A stretch of DNA of 64,000 bases from Rhodocyclales bacterium GT-UBC (lineage in GTDB: Bacteria > Pseudomonadota > Gammaproteobacteria > Burkholderiales > Rhodocyclaceae), in assembly GCA_003583745.1 (NCBI GenBank), contig QXPY01000009.1:1-64000 (forward strand), read 5' to 3'. The notes under the pieces are model-generated. The model was not told the origin of the DNA, did not search any database, and saw nothing but the letters and a program-made list of their open reading frames with translations. Below are positions 34,076 to 43,049 of this stretch, piece by piece. The position numbers and the translations under genes were made by a program. Every line of letters begins with the position of its first letter. Position 1 is the stretch's first letter.

Positions 34076-35482
34076 TTAAGGCAGCATGAACGAAGCCTTT
34101 TCGCGTACCTTGATATCGGGATTGTCGGCAGCGACGATTTCGAAGTGAATCTGGTTGGCGCCCTGTTTGCCGGCATCGGGTTCGACCCGAACGACCGTGC
34201 TGAAGCCTTGCAGGCTAGCGGCCGGCACCTCGAATTCATTGTTCCCGGCCACTTCGACGCCGTTCAGGCCATCGACCGTTACCTTGTAGCGGTGAGGTTG
34301 CTCTTCGGTATTCATGATTTGCAGCGTGTAGACGTTTTCGATGCGGCCATCGTCGGCTTCGCGCGCTAGCGTCGAACGGTCGCGGATGATGTCGACCTTG
34401 AGCGGGATGCGGTGGGCCAGGAACCATGCGGTCAGGGCGATGATGACGGTGAGGATGACCGTGTAGAGCAAAATGCGTGGACGCACGATGTGGGCCAGGA
34501 TCTCTTTACGGCTCAAGTGCTTTTCCAGTGCGTTTTCCGTCGAGTAGCGGACCAGGCCGCGCGGCAGGCCGACCTTGTCCATCACTTGGTCGCAGATGTC
34601 GATGCAAGCGGCGCAGCCGATACATTCGTATTGCAAGCCGTTGCGAATATCGATCCCGGTCGGACAGACTTGAACGCATTGGCCACAGTCGACGCAGTCG
34701 CCCAGCTTGCTGGTGTCAGCCCCCTTCTTGCGAGCGCCACGCGGTTCTCCTCGTGCCGGGTCGTAAGTGACGATCAGGGTGTCGGGGTCGAACATGACGC
34801 TCTGGAATCGGGCATAAGGACACATGTACTTGCAAACCTGCTCGCGCATCATGCCGGCCATCAAGTAGGTGAAACCGCCGTAGAAGAAAATCCAGAAGGT
34901 TTCCCACGGGCCGAGATTGCCAGTTTTGACGTTGTCGATGAGCTCGGTGATCGGGGTGAAATAGCCAACCAGCGTGAAGCCCGTCCACAGCGAGAAGATC
35001 AGCCACAGGCCATGTTTGGTGGCGCGAATGCGCAGCTTGCGCGCATCCATCGGGGCTTTTTCCAGTTTCATGCGTGCGTTTCGGTCACCCTCGACCCAGT
35101 TTTCGATCCACATGAAAATCTGGGTGTAAACCGTTTGCGGACAGGCGTAGCCGCAGAACAGGCGGCCAGCGATCGCGGTGACCAGGAAGAGCGCGTAGGC
35201 GGAGACAATCAACAAGGCTGTCAGGTAGATGACATCCTGCGGCCAGAAGACCATGCCGAAAATGTAGAACTTGCGTTCGACCAAATGCAGCAGGATGGCT
35301 TGGCGGCCGTTCCACTCGAGCCAAAGACCGCCATAAAACAAGGCCTGCGTCAGAATGACAAGGGCGATTCGCCAGTTGTCGAAAAGGCCGCGAACACTCT
35401 TGGCGAATATCTTTTTGCGCTTTTCGTAAAAGGAAACTCCTGTGGGTTTCAATTCTTCGGTTTTCTCGACGGGCTGGTTCAT
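34076..35482 (-). CDS. ccoG: cytochrome c oxidase accessory protein CcoG
   Basis: A 468-residue polyferredoxin (CcoG/RdxA/FixG), which helps supply copper to cbb3 oxidase by reducing Cu(II). There are about five membrane helices, the membrane-associated motif CGYACPQTVYTQIF near 112-125, two [4Fe-4S] motifs (CVDCGQCVQVCPTGID and CIGCAACIDICD) near 258-300, and a C-terminal Ig-like FixG domain. The family start MNQPVEKTEE fits ATG 35482. No ccoNOQP genes are visible in the window. Confidence 0.94.
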   Translation of the reverse strand: MNQPVEKTEELKPTGVSFYEKRKKIFAKSVRGLFDNWRIALVILTQALFYGGLWLEWNGRQAILLHLVERKFYIFGMVFWPQDVIYLTALLIVSAYALFLVTAIAGRLFCGYACPQTVYTQIFMWIENWVEGDRNARMKLEKAPMDARKLRIRATKHGLWLIFSLWTGFTLVGYFTPITELIDNVKTGNLGPWETFWIFFYGGFTYLMAGMMREQVCKYMCPYARFQSVMFDPDTLIVTYDPARGEPRGARKKGADTSKLGDCVDCGQCVQVCPTGIDIRNGLQYECIGCAACIDICDQVMDKVGLPRGLVRYSTENALEKHLSRKEILAHIVRPRILLYTVILTVIIALTAWFLAHRIPLKVDIIRDRSTLAREADDGRIENVYTLQIMNTEEQPHRYKVTVDGLNGVEVAGNNEFEVPAASLQGFSTVVRVEPDAGKQGANQIHFEIVAADNPDIKVREKASFMLP

Positions 35483-35681
35483 TGCGGCTTTCGTAACAGG
35501 GATAGAAGGTGGAAACCGGCGGAGACGACGGCGACAGGCCAGGGCACCAAAGCGTGCCTGCGGGGCGAGCATTGAGCGATGCGATGGACCTGTTTTCGAA
35601 GCGGCGACACAAAAATCCTTGGAGGTGACAGCGAAGGGACTCCGTGGCGCGGATCTCGCCGGGTTCCAGGGAATCTCATTA

Positions 35682-35710
35682 ACAAGATGCGTGCCTGCAA
35701 GGCATCTTGT
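35682..35710. repeat. inverted repeat between ccoG and sigma-54 activator
   Basis: ACAAGATGC (35682-35690) is perfectly complementary to GCATCTTGT (35702-35710) across 11 bases. It sits in the 286-bp divergent region between ccoG and the sigma-54 activator gene. It could be an operator or a transcript hairpin. No FNR-type TTGAT-N4-ATCAA box was seen here. I see nothing else in the region. Confidence 0.4.
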
Positions 35711-35768
35711 CCATGTATCTTCAAAATCAGACGCTTATATACACCAGGCTGCGCATTTTGAATAGTCT

Positions 35769-37133
35769 GTGTCAAAATTGGCGGACTATATTGACATATG
35801 TGGCAGCGGTGACATGACGGCTCATTTTCTTAGCGAATTGCTCTCTTTTCTGGATGGTTTGCCGGAGCCGCGCATCGTGATGAATGCCGATTACCGGATT
35901 ATTGCCGCCAATGCGGCTTACTTGCGGGATTTCTCGGACGGTCGTCCGGTGGCGGGGCGATTCTGTTATGAGGTTTCCCATCACTTCGAGATGCCTTGCG
36001 ATCAGGCAGGGGAATCATGCCCGCTCAAACAAAGCATGGCAGCCGCCGCGCCGCAACGCGTCTTGCATTTGCACCATACGCCGCGTGGCGAGGAGCATGT
36101 CGCTGTCGAAACAACGCCGATCCGCGACGACCAAGGAAAGGTTGCGTATTTTGTCGAGACCATGCGGGTGGTGCGCCAGGCCAGCAGTCGTCCGGCAGCG
36201 CAGGGGCTGGTCGGGCGTTCTCCCGCTTTCGTCGGGATGCTGGAAAAGGTCATGCGGGTGGCCGACTCGAATGCGGCAGTGCTCTTGCTCGGCGAAACGG
36301 GGACCGGCAAGGAGTTGGTGGCTCACGCCATTCACGAAGCGAGTGCCCGCGATGATGGCCCTTTTGTCGCGGTCGATTGTGCGGGCATGACCGAGACGCT
36401 GTTCGAAAGTGAATTGTTCGGTTATGAGAAGGGCGCCTTCACCGGGGCGACGCATCGCAAGCAGGGCCTGGTTGAAGCGGCCGAGGGGGGCACTTTGTTC
36501 CTGGATGAAATTGGCGATTTACCCTTGGCTCTTCAGGTCAAACTCTTGCGTTTGCTCGAAACCGGAACTTACCGCCGGGTTGGCGGCCTCGATTGGTTGC
36601 CCGCCAACTTCCGCCTGGTCTGCGCGACACACCGCGATTTGCGGGCGATGGTGCAGGCCGAAACCTTTCGCCGAGATCTGTATTTCCGGATTAATACGTT
36701 TCCGATCCACACCCCGGCATTGCACGAGAGGGCGGACGATATCCCCTTGCTGGCCGCGTCACTGCTGGAGCGGGTCGATCGCAAGCCGGGGCGGCGACTG
36801 AGTGCTGCGGCCCTGGGATGGCTAGCGGGGCGCCGGTTCAGCGGCAATATCCGTGAGTTGCGCAATCTCATCGAGCGGGCTTCGCTACTGGCTGATGGCG
36901 AAACCATCGATCTGGTGCATCTGACCGAGATGGCAGACGATGTCTTGCCTGCCGGGCGCGAGCTTCGCGGTGGATTCCAGGTGAGCGAGGTCGTCGATCT
37001 GGCCGGATTGGAGCGGCGTTATCTCGAATGGGCAAGGATGCGCGCGGGCGGCGATAGCGCCGTCCTGGCCAATCAATTGGGTGTCAGTCAGCGAACCTTG
37101 TATCGCAAGTTGCAGGCCTTGCGCGATGGCTGA
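35769..37133 (+). CDS. PAS / sigma-54 activator with Fis-type HTH
   Basis: A protein of up to 454 residues: a PAS domain (about 25-130), an AAA+ sigma-54 activator domain (Walker A GETGTGKE near 175-182, GAFTGAT near 237-243, [11 protein letters not shown]) and a C-terminal Fis-like helix-turn-helix ([16 protein letters not shown]). There is no receiver domain, so activation is probably by ligand or redox binding to PAS, which has several Cys. GTG 35769 gives the longest form; ATG 35814 (15 codons later) is equally plausible as neither has a strong ribosome site. Target genes are unknown. Confidence 0.87.
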   Translation: MSKLADYIDICGSGDMTAHFLSELLSFLDGLPEPRIVMNADYRIIAANAAYLRDFSDGRPVAGRFCYEVSHHFEMPCDQAGESCPLKQSMAAAAPQRVLHLHHTPRGEEHVAVETTPIRDDQGKVAYFVETMRVVRQASSRPAAQGLVGRSPAFVGMLEKVMRVADSNAAVLLLGETGTGKELVAHAIHEASARDDGPFVAVDCAGMTETLFESELFGYEKGAFTGATHRKQGLVEAAEGGTLFLDEIGDLPLALQVKLLRLLETGTYRRVGGLDWLPANFRLVCATHRDLRAMVQAETFRRDLYFRINTFPIHTPALHERADDIPLLAASLLERVDRKPGRRLSAAALGWLAGRRFSGNIRELRNLIERASLLADGETIDLVHLTEMADDVLPAGRELRGGFQVSEVVDLAGLERRYLEWARMRAGGDSAVLANQLGVSQRTLYRKLQALRDG

Positions 37134-37211
37134 GCAATCGCCCGGGCGCGAGCGATCTCTGGTTGTTCGCGCTTATACTCGCCCTGGCCAATCGAATAAC
37201 GGGATTTGCGC

Positions 37212-39272
37212 ATGCCTCTTCATGGTGTAACGCCCCCTGCCTCCAGTTCACGACAACCTGCCTGGTTGCCTTATTCGCTCGTCGTTTTGGTGATCGCTTT
37301 GTTGGTCGTCAGCCTGGCCTCGTTGGCACTGTGGCAGGAGCGGCAGCGCTATCGCGAGCGGGCTTCGGTGGCGACGCAGAATGTGGTGCAATTGCTGGAG
37401 CAGCATATCGGGGATGTCTTCGACAAAATCGATGTGGTCCTGCAGACATTTGTCTACCACTATCGGGCAAGTGGCGAGAAAGGGCGTCAGGATGCCCGGC
37501 GATTGAACGCGGAGTTGCTCGCGTTGGAAAGACAGTTGCCGGAAGTGCTCAGCCTGCGTGTTCTGGATCGAAATGGTCTGGTCCGCTTCGGTCAAGGCTT
37601 GCCGTCCGGACAAGCGATCAATTTGGCCGATCGCGACTATTTCATTCGTGCCAGAGACAGCGCCCAGCCGGGATTGATCATTTCCGGTCCTACCCTGGCA
37701 CGCATCTCCAAGCAGTGGGTCATCATTTTGGCTCGTCGTCTGGAGACGGAGAAAGGTGATTTCGATGGCGTGTTGTACGCCAATATCTCGGTCACCCAGT
37801 TTGCGCAGGTTTTTTCGAAGGTGGCGTTGGGACCTTTCGGGGCGGCGACCATTCGGACGACCGATCTGGCCCTTGTGCATCGCCATCCAGGCGGAAAGGG
37901 GGCGGTGGGAAGTCGGGAGGTTTCGAAAGAATTGCAGGAGATGATCCAGGCGCATCCCGCTGGCGGTGAGTATGTAGCGGCGACCGCGCTGGATGGTATC
38001 GAGCGGAGCAATGCCTATCGTCGGATCGATGGTTACCCCTTCTATGTGATAGTCGGTCTGGCGACAGACGACTATCTGGGTGGTTGGCGAAACAGCATGC
38101 TGATGATCGCCGGGTTGTCCGGATTCGCCGTCCTGATTACCGCTTTGGCTGCCTGGCTGGTCTATCGCGGTGCTCGCCGCATGCAGGGCGAGTTGGTGGA
38201 GCGCAAGCGGATTGGTCAGGAATTGGAGGGGTTGCTGGCTGAGCGAAACCAGCTTAACGCCGAATTGGCCATTCGGGCGGACGATGCCGATGCGGCCAAT
38301 CGTGCGAAGAGTGCCTTCCTGGCGAACATGAGTCACGAGTTGCGGACGCCGCTCAATCACATCGTCGGTTTCGCCACGCTGCTCAAGCGGGATGTGTCCG
38401 CCGAGCCGGGGCGAACCCGTTTGCTGCACATCATCGAGGCGGCGCACGATCTGCTTGGCTTGATCAGCGATATTCTCGATATTTCACGTATCGAGGCCAG
38501 TCGCCTTCGGCTCGCCAACCTGAAGGTCGATTTGCCACGGGTGATCGATCAGGCATTCCGTGAACTGCATGGCGCAGCCCTGACCAAGCACGTGATCTTG
38601 ACGCGCGTGATCGATGGCGATGTGCCGGACTGTTTGCGAGGCGATCCGGTTCGGCTGGGGCAGGTTTTAGGCAATTTGCTCGAAAACGCCATCAAGTTTT
38701 CCGAAGAGGGCGGGCAGGTCATCTTGCGCGCCGGCGTCGAGAAAAGCGGGGCCGGACAGACCTCGATCCGCTTCGAGATCAAGGACGAGGGGATTGGTAT
38801 CAGCCCGGAGCTTCAGTCGGGCTTGTTCCAGTTGTTCAATCAGGGCGACAACTCGCCAAGCCGGCGTTACGGTGGGGCGGGGCTGGGGCTGGCGTTGAGC
38901 AAGCGGATTGTCGGCTTGATGTCCGGGGATATCGGTTTCGAGTCTAGGCTTGGTTTAGGTAGTACGTTCTGGTTTCGCGTGCCGCTACAACCTGAACTGG
39001 CGTCCAGTTCGGAGGAACTGGATGGAGTGGATAGGCAACAGCTCAATGACGCCGTGGCCTATCTTCGTGAATTGCTCTGCGAGAGCGATATGCGGGCACA
39101 GACGCTATGGGGCAAGAATCCGGAGCTGTTTCGTCCGGTTCTGCAGGACCGGATGGAGGCGTTCGGGCGCGCCTTGGAGGGATTTGCCTTCGAGGAGGCG
39201 CTGGTGCTTTTGGAGACGGCGTCGCGAACCAGAGATTCATCGCGCAAGCAACCGTCCACACAAGCATCCTGA
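37212..39272 (+). CDS. Cache-domain sensor histidine kinase
   Basis: A 686-residue inner-membrane kinase. Membrane helices at about 18-42 and 290-315 flank a periplasmic Cache/PDC sensor. HisKA carries ANMSHELRTPLNHIV near 372, and the HATPase N and G boxes are NLLENAIKFSEEGG and GAGLGLALSKRI. About 80 residues follow the ATPase domain and resemble the tail often found after receiver domains in hybrid kinases, but no receiver is present. No response regulator is adjacent, so its partner is unknown. It lies 78 bp after the sigma-54 activator gene. Confidence 0.87.
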   Translation: MPLHGVTPPASSSRQPAWLPYSLVVLVIALLVVSLASLALWQERQRYRERASVATQNVVQLLEQHIGDVFDKIDVVLQTFVYHYRASGEKGRQDARRLNAELLALERQLPEVLSLRVLDRNGLVRFGQGLPSGQAINLADRDYFIRARDSAQPGLIISGPTLARISKQWVIILARRLETEKGDFDGVLYANISVTQFAQVFSKVALGPFGAATIRTTDLALVHRHPGGKGAVGSREVSKELQEMIQAHPAGGEYVAATALDGIERSNAYRRIDGYPFYVIVGLATDDYLGGWRNSMLMIAGLSGFAVLITALAAWLVYRGARRMQGELVERKRIGQELEGLLAERNQLNAELAIRADDADAANRAKSAFLANMSHELRTPLNHIVGFATLLKRDVSAEPGRTRLLHIIEAAHDLLGLISDILDISRIEASRLRLANLKVDLPRVIDQAFRELHGAALTKHVILTRVIDGDVPDCLRGDPVRLGQVLGNLLENAIKFSEEGGQVILRAGVEKSGAGQTSIRFEIKDEGIGISPELQSGLFQLFNQGDNSPSRRYGGAGLGLALSKRIVGLMSGDIGFESRLGLGSTFWFRVPLQPELASSSEELDGVDRQQLNDAVAYLRELLCESDMRAQTLWGKNPELFRPVLQDRMEAFGRALEGFAFEEALVLLETASRTRDSSRKQPSTQAS

Positions 39273-39343
39273 GTTGTGCCGTGCGCAAGACAGCGGTACG
39301 CCCCCCCTTGGGAAGACCGATGGCAAGGAGGGGCTGGGGGCGA

Positions 39344-40048
39344 TCAGGCAGAGGTCGAGAGCAAACTGCTGAGCGAGGTTGTCTGTTGATCCTGGCTGGA
39401 CGTGTTATAGGCATGCATCAACTGCATGATCTTCTTGAGGAGCTGGGCATCGCTGTCGATGCTGCTGGTCGCAGTGTTGCTTATTGTCGTTGCAGAACTG
39501 GTCGTTGAAGTGGTGCTGCTCGATGTGCTGGATGTCGTGCTCGAACTGTCGTTGTAGGCTTGTGCCTCGGCGAAACTGACCTTGCCGTTGCCATCCGTGT
39601 CGGCCGCCGAGAAATTGCTGACGATATTCGAAATGAATGTGCTGCGTTCGCTGTCGCTGCTACCGATTTCGTCGAGCTGGCTGCTCAGTTCTTCCTGGGT
39701 GAAGCCTTCGTCATCGCCCGGGGGCGGCGGGGGTGGCATGCCGGACATGCCGCCCGAGCCCTGGGTGCCGCCAAAGCCATTCATCCGCATGCTCGAAAAC
39801 TGGTTGTCGAGCTCTTCCTTGAGCTTGGACAGGGTTGTCGAAAACTCGCTTTCGGTGACTTTGCCGTCGCTGTTGCTGTCCAGTGCCGTAAAGACCTCGT
39901 CTACCGAGGTGCTGTCCGACGAACTGCTTGAGCTGATCTTGCTGAAGGCTGTGGCGAGATCGCTTTTCTCGATATAGCCTTGGCTCTTGGTATCAAGTTT
40001 GGCGAAGAGTTGGCTGATTGACGAGGTGCTGCTGACGCTGCTGACCAT
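39344..40048 (-). CDS. EF-hand protein divergent from CpxRA-like system
   Basis: A 234-residue acidic, Ser/Thr-rich protein. Two canonical calcium-binding EF loops are visible at residues 57-68 (DSNSDGKVTESE) and 150-161 (DTDGNGKVSFAE), plus a degenerate one at 19-30 that lacks most ligands. A poly-Pro run (105-110) links the halves and the end is a Ser/Thr tail. No signal peptide is seen. A very strong AGGAGG ribosome site precedes the ATG. It is divergent from a CpxR-like regulator with boxes between them, the position that cpxP holds in enterobacteria. Calcium sensing is inferred. Confidence 0.82.
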   Translation of the reverse strand: MVSSVSSTSSISQLFAKLDTKSQGYIEKSDLATAFSKISSSSSSDSTSVDEVFTALDSNSDGKVTESEFSTTLSKLKEELDNQFSSMRMNGFGGTQGSGGMSGMPPPPPPGDDEGFTQEELSSQLDEIGSSDSERSTFISNIVSNFSAADTDGNGKVSFAEAQAYNDSSSTTSSTSSSTTSTTSSATTISNTATSSIDSDAQLLKKIMQLMHAYNTSSQDQQTTSLSSLLSTSA

Positions 40049-40150
40049 GATTTCCTCCTGAAAATTGCATTAACGAGTGAATTCCCGGTGCGGGTTTCCC
40101 TTCTTGAGCAATATTTCGGCCCGAAATCGAAAAAATTGGCGGCGTTTTGC

Positions 40151-40175
40151 GTTAAGTGGAGTAAAGCTTTGTTAA
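40151..40175. promoter_or_regulatory. triple CpxR-like box near EF-hand gene
   Basis: GTTAA-N5-GTAAA-N5-GTTAA: three half-sites 10 bp apart at 40151, 40161 and 40171. The centre unit matches the CpxR half-site GTAAA and the outer two differ at one base. It lies about 100-127 bp upstream of the EF-hand gene start and probably controls it. Confidence 0.6.
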
Positions 40176-40395
40176 GGAATCCGGGAAGTTTGCGTCGTAT
40201 TGCTTCGAAAAGCTCAGTTTTATGGCGCGAACGGCAAAATCTGCAGGCCGGCAAAATCTGCCGGTCGCCTGGAAAATGGCATCCTTTCGTGGGTTGGGAG
40301 ACCATCCGGCAATTCCATCCGGATTTGTCGTCTGCGTTTTTCCAGGGAGTTTGGTCGGGTTGGGATAGTGCTTCTGGCGAAGGCGGTGCGCTTCG

Positions 40396-40410
40396 GTAAA
40401 ACTCTGTAAA
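40396..40410. promoter_or_regulatory. exact CpxR consensus box upstream of regulator
   Basis: GTAAA-ACTCT-GTAAA matches the E. coli CpxR box GTAAA-N5-GTAAA exactly, 77 bp before the ATG of the CpxR-like response regulator gene. It suggests autoregulation. Confidence 0.72.
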
Positions 40411-40487
40411 GTCACGGTCTTGGGCTGGTTGGGGCGCGCTGCCTTCGCTATCATCGACGCATCTGTTTCCCTCGATTTCCCTTCGCG

Positions 40488-41201
40488 ATGAATGCCTCCG
40501 CCAACCATGCTGCCAATCCACACATCTTGTTGGTGGACGACGATGTCGAATTGGCCGGGATGTTGCGCGATTACCTGATTCAGGAAGGTTTTGCCGCGAC
40601 GGCCGTTCATGATGGCGAAACCGGAGCCAACGAGGCGCTGACCGGTCAATATGCCCTGGTGGTGCTGGATGTGATGATGCCGCGCGTTAGTGGTATTGAT
40701 GCCTTGCGGCGCATTCGGGCGGCGAGCAGCGTGCCTGTCCTGATGCTGACGGCCAAGGGTGACGATATGGACCGTATAGTCGGCCTGGAACTGGGGGCTG
40801 ACGACTACGTGCCCAAGCCTTGCCTGCCGCGCGAATTGGCCGCCCGCCTGCGCGCTATCCTGCGCCGCACGCTTTTGTCGGCCGAGACGGCGGGAGGGGC
40901 GCCGATTGTAGTTGGCGCCTTGAGTGTGTTGCCTGAGCAGCGGCGTGTCGAATGGGGGGGGGCGCCGGTCGATTTGACCAGCACGGAGTTCAACTTGCTG
41001 GAAGTGTTGGCGCGCAATGCCGGGCGTCCGGTCAGCAAGAGCGATCTTTCCGAGCAGGCGCTCGGGCGGCCGTTGGCCCGTTTTGACCGAAGTATCGATG
41101 TACATCTCTCGAGCATTCGCCATAAATTGGGCAATTTGGCCGATGGCCGCTCCTGCATTCAGACCGTTTACCGGCAGGGTTACCAGTTGATTCGCGAGTA
41201 G
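40488..41201 (+). CDS. CpxR-like OmpR-family response regulator
   Basis: A 237-residue regulator: receiver domain with acidic pair in LLVDDDVE (residues 15-22) and phospho-Asp in VVLDVMMP near 59, then a winged-helix DNA-binding domain (about 135-235, LTSTEFNLLEVLARN and SIDVHLSSIRHKLG). GADDYVPKPCLPRELAARL is characteristic of the CpxR branch. An exact CpxR box lies upstream. The sensor kinase gene starts 6 bp after its stop. It probably controls an envelope-stress or cation response. Confidence 0.9.
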   Translation: MNASANHAANPHILLVDDDVELAGMLRDYLIQEGFAATAVHDGETGANEALTGQYALVVLDVMMPRVSGIDALRRIRAASSVPVLMLTAKGDDMDRIVGLELGADDYVPKPCLPRELAARLRAILRRTLLSAETAGGAPIVVGALSVLPEQRRVEWGGAPVDLTSTEFNLLEVLARNAGRPVSKSDLSEQALGRPLARFDRSIDVHLSSIRHKLGNLADGRSCIQTVYRQGYQLIRE

Positions 41202-41207
41202 CGCGGC

Positions 41208-42380
41208 GTGGGCCGGTTATTCTGGAAGTTCTTTCTCTTCATCTGGCTGGTGCAACTGGTCGGCATTGCCGGCGTCGGCACGTTCTTCTGGATAGAACGG
41301 CAGCAAATGGAGGCGCAATGGTTGGCCGAGGGGCCTCCACACCGATCGCGACCAGATCGCCCGCCGCCGGACGATGAAAGAGGGCCGCCCGATTTCAATG
41401 GCGCCCATCCTCCGCGCGAGTTCCCGCCCGGGCCGCATCGTGCACCGGATGATGACCGACCGCCGCAGCGACTCTTGCCGGGAGGGCATCGGCACACCCC
41501 CTTGCCGCTGGTGCCCCTGATTTCGGCATTGTTGGTCAGTCTGTGTTCAGCCTGGGGGCTGGCTTGGTATTTTTCCAAGCCGATTCGCCATTTGCGTCGT
41601 GCCTTCGATGCCGCTGCCGATGGCGACCTGAGCGTGCGGGTCGGAGACAGCATGGGCAGTCGACGGGATGAACTGGCCGATTTGGGACGCGACTTTGACC
41701 GGATGAGTGGCCGCCTCGACCAGTTGGTCGACGGCCAAAAGCGTCTTTTGCACGATGTTTCGCATGAAATGCGTTCGCCCCTGGCCCGTCTCCAAGCGGC
41801 AATCGGACTGGTTCGTCAGCAACCCGGGCGGCTGGAGGATTCCTTGCAACGCATCGAGCGCGAGGGGGAGCGAATGAACCTGCTGGTCGGCGAGTTACTG
41901 ACCCTTTCGCGTTTGGAGGCCGGAGTCGGTGGCCGCAATGAGGCAGTCGATTTGGCCGATTTGCTGGAGGATCTGGCTGAGGATGCCCGCTACGAGGGGG
42001 CAAGTCGTCACATCGGGGTCGAATTGACGCGGGGTCCCCTGCGGGAAGTCCAGGCCAATCCGGAACTCTTGCATCGGGCGATCGAGAACGTTGTCCGCAA
42101 CGCATTACGTTTTTCTCCTGAGCATGGCCTCGTCCGCATCGAGGCCGGTGTGCGGGGCGAGCACCTCTTCGTGCGTGTCATCGATCAAGGTCCGGGGGTC
42201 AAGGAGAGTGAGTTGACGAGCCTGTTCAAGCCCTTTTTTCGTGGTGGTGGCGCCTCGTCCGGCGATGGCTATGGATTGGGGCTTGCAATCGCTCAGCGCG
42301 TGATCGAAGGGCTCAATGGCAAAATTTCTGCAAGAAACGGCGATGCTGGCGGCTTGATCGTCGAAATCCTGCTGATTTAA
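41208..42380 (+). CDS. CpxA-like sensor kinase with Pro-rich periplasmic loop
   Basis: A 390-residue kinase. Helix 1 is at about 5-28, helix 2 at about 100-120, then HAMP, HisKA with His186 (HDVSHEMRSPLARLQ) and HATPase (NALRFSPEHG, GYGLGLAIAQRV). The short periplasmic region (about 30-98) is about one third proline with five His and many Asp/Glu, quite unlike the folded sensor domain of E. coli CpxA. It may bind a cation or simply be unstructured. GTG 41208 follows GAGTAGCG. Operon with the CpxR-like regulator. Confidence 0.88.
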   Translation: MGRLFWKFFLFIWLVQLVGIAGVGTFFWIERQQMEAQWLAEGPPHRSRPDRPPPDDERGPPDFNGAHPPREFPPGPHRAPDDDRPPQRLLPGGHRHTPLPLVPLISALLVSLCSAWGLAWYFSKPIRHLRRAFDAAADGDLSVRVGDSMGSRRDELADLGRDFDRMSGRLDQLVDGQKRLLHDVSHEMRSPLARLQAAIGLVRQQPGRLEDSLQRIEREGERMNLLVGELLTLSRLEAGVGGRNEAVDLADLLEDLAEDARYEGASRHIGVELTRGPLREVQANPELLHRAIENVVRNALRFSPEHGLVRIEAGVRGEHLFVRVIDQGPGVKESELTSLFKPFFRGGGASSGDGYGLGLAIAQRVIEGLNGKISARNGDAGGLIVEILLI

Positions 42381-42422
42381 TCAAACTGGGGTACGTTGCG
42401 TAACACCGGCTTGCCCCGGTTT

Positions 42423-42436
42423 CCTTGCATGCAAGG
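42423..42436. repeat. 14-bp perfect palindrome
   Basis: CCTTGCATGCAAGG lies between the kinase stop and the DUF3124 gene. It may be an operator for the DUF3124/K+ channel genes; no T-run follows, so it is not a terminator. Function unknown. Confidence 0.4.
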
Positions 42437-42542
42437 GCCTGACCGAGAGTATGTGGCTGTCCCCTGGCACCCGCGAACAGGTATGATTTCTCCCATGTGA
42501 ATAGACGGCGACATCGGCTCGCCGGCCAGGATGGGGGGCATC

Positions 42543-43037
42543 ATGCGTTTCAAGTCTGCTTGTTGCGGAATGGCATTGTTCGGTCTGGTGGCCGGAGGTG
42601 TGCTGCAGGGGGCTGTTGCCCAGGAGTCGAGGCCGTTGGTCAAGGCGCAAACGGTCTATCTGCCGATTTATTCTCACATGCTCTACGGCAATCTGGGTAA
42701 GAGCGGCAAGGCGTCTTATGTTCTGCTTTCGGCGTTGGTCAGTATCCGTAACGTGGATGCCAAGCGTTCCTTGCGCGTTCTGTCGGCTCGATATTTCGAT
42801 ACCCAGGGCAAATTGCTTGGTGAACGTGTCAGCACGCCGGTGGTGGTGCCGCCCTTGGGGACGCTGGAGCTGTTTGTCGAACTGAACGACGCTTCGGGCG
42901 GTTCGGGCGCCAATTTCGTTGTCAAATGGGATGCCGAGGCGGCGATCAACCCGCCGTTGGTTGAAGCCTTGCATGCCAACATGGATGGCGGCAAGGCGGT
43001 GATTTTCACTACCCAGTCGGTACCGGTCAGCGAATAG
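42543..43037 (+). CDS. DUF3124 exported protein
   Basis: A 164-residue protein with a signal peptide (about residues 1-26, with a Cys pair in CCGM) and one beta-rich DUF3124 domain (YLPIYSHMLYGNLGKSG near 39-55). The family has no known function and is often found in proteobacteria and cyanobacteria. ATG 42543 is preceded by a run of G residues; an in-frame ATG four codons upstream is also possible. It lies 12 bp before the K+ channel gene, so they probably form an operon. Confidence 0.8.
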   Translation: MRFKSACCGMALFGLVAGGVLQGAVAQESRPLVKAQTVYLPIYSHMLYGNLGKSGKASYVLLSALVSIRNVDAKRSLRVLSARYFDTQGKLLGERVSTPVVVPPLGTLELFVELNDASGGSGANFVVKWDAEAAINPPLVEALHANMDGGKAVIFTTQSVPVSE

Positions 43038-43049
43038 GTCGAGGGTGCT

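Larger units (their letters stand above)
40049..40487. other. divergent control region, EF-hand gene / cpxR-like gene
   Basis: 439 bp without a gene. It contains two clusters of GTAAA-type half-sites (40151-40175 and 40396-40410), one near each divergent gene. The part between them also has a repeated GGCAAAATCTGC word at 40228-40239 and 40249-40260. I see no small gene with a ribosome site. Confidence 0.6.

Noticed and set aside
35483..35768. FNR box controlling ccoG
   Set aside because: I found no TTGAT-N4-ATCAA-like site in this region.
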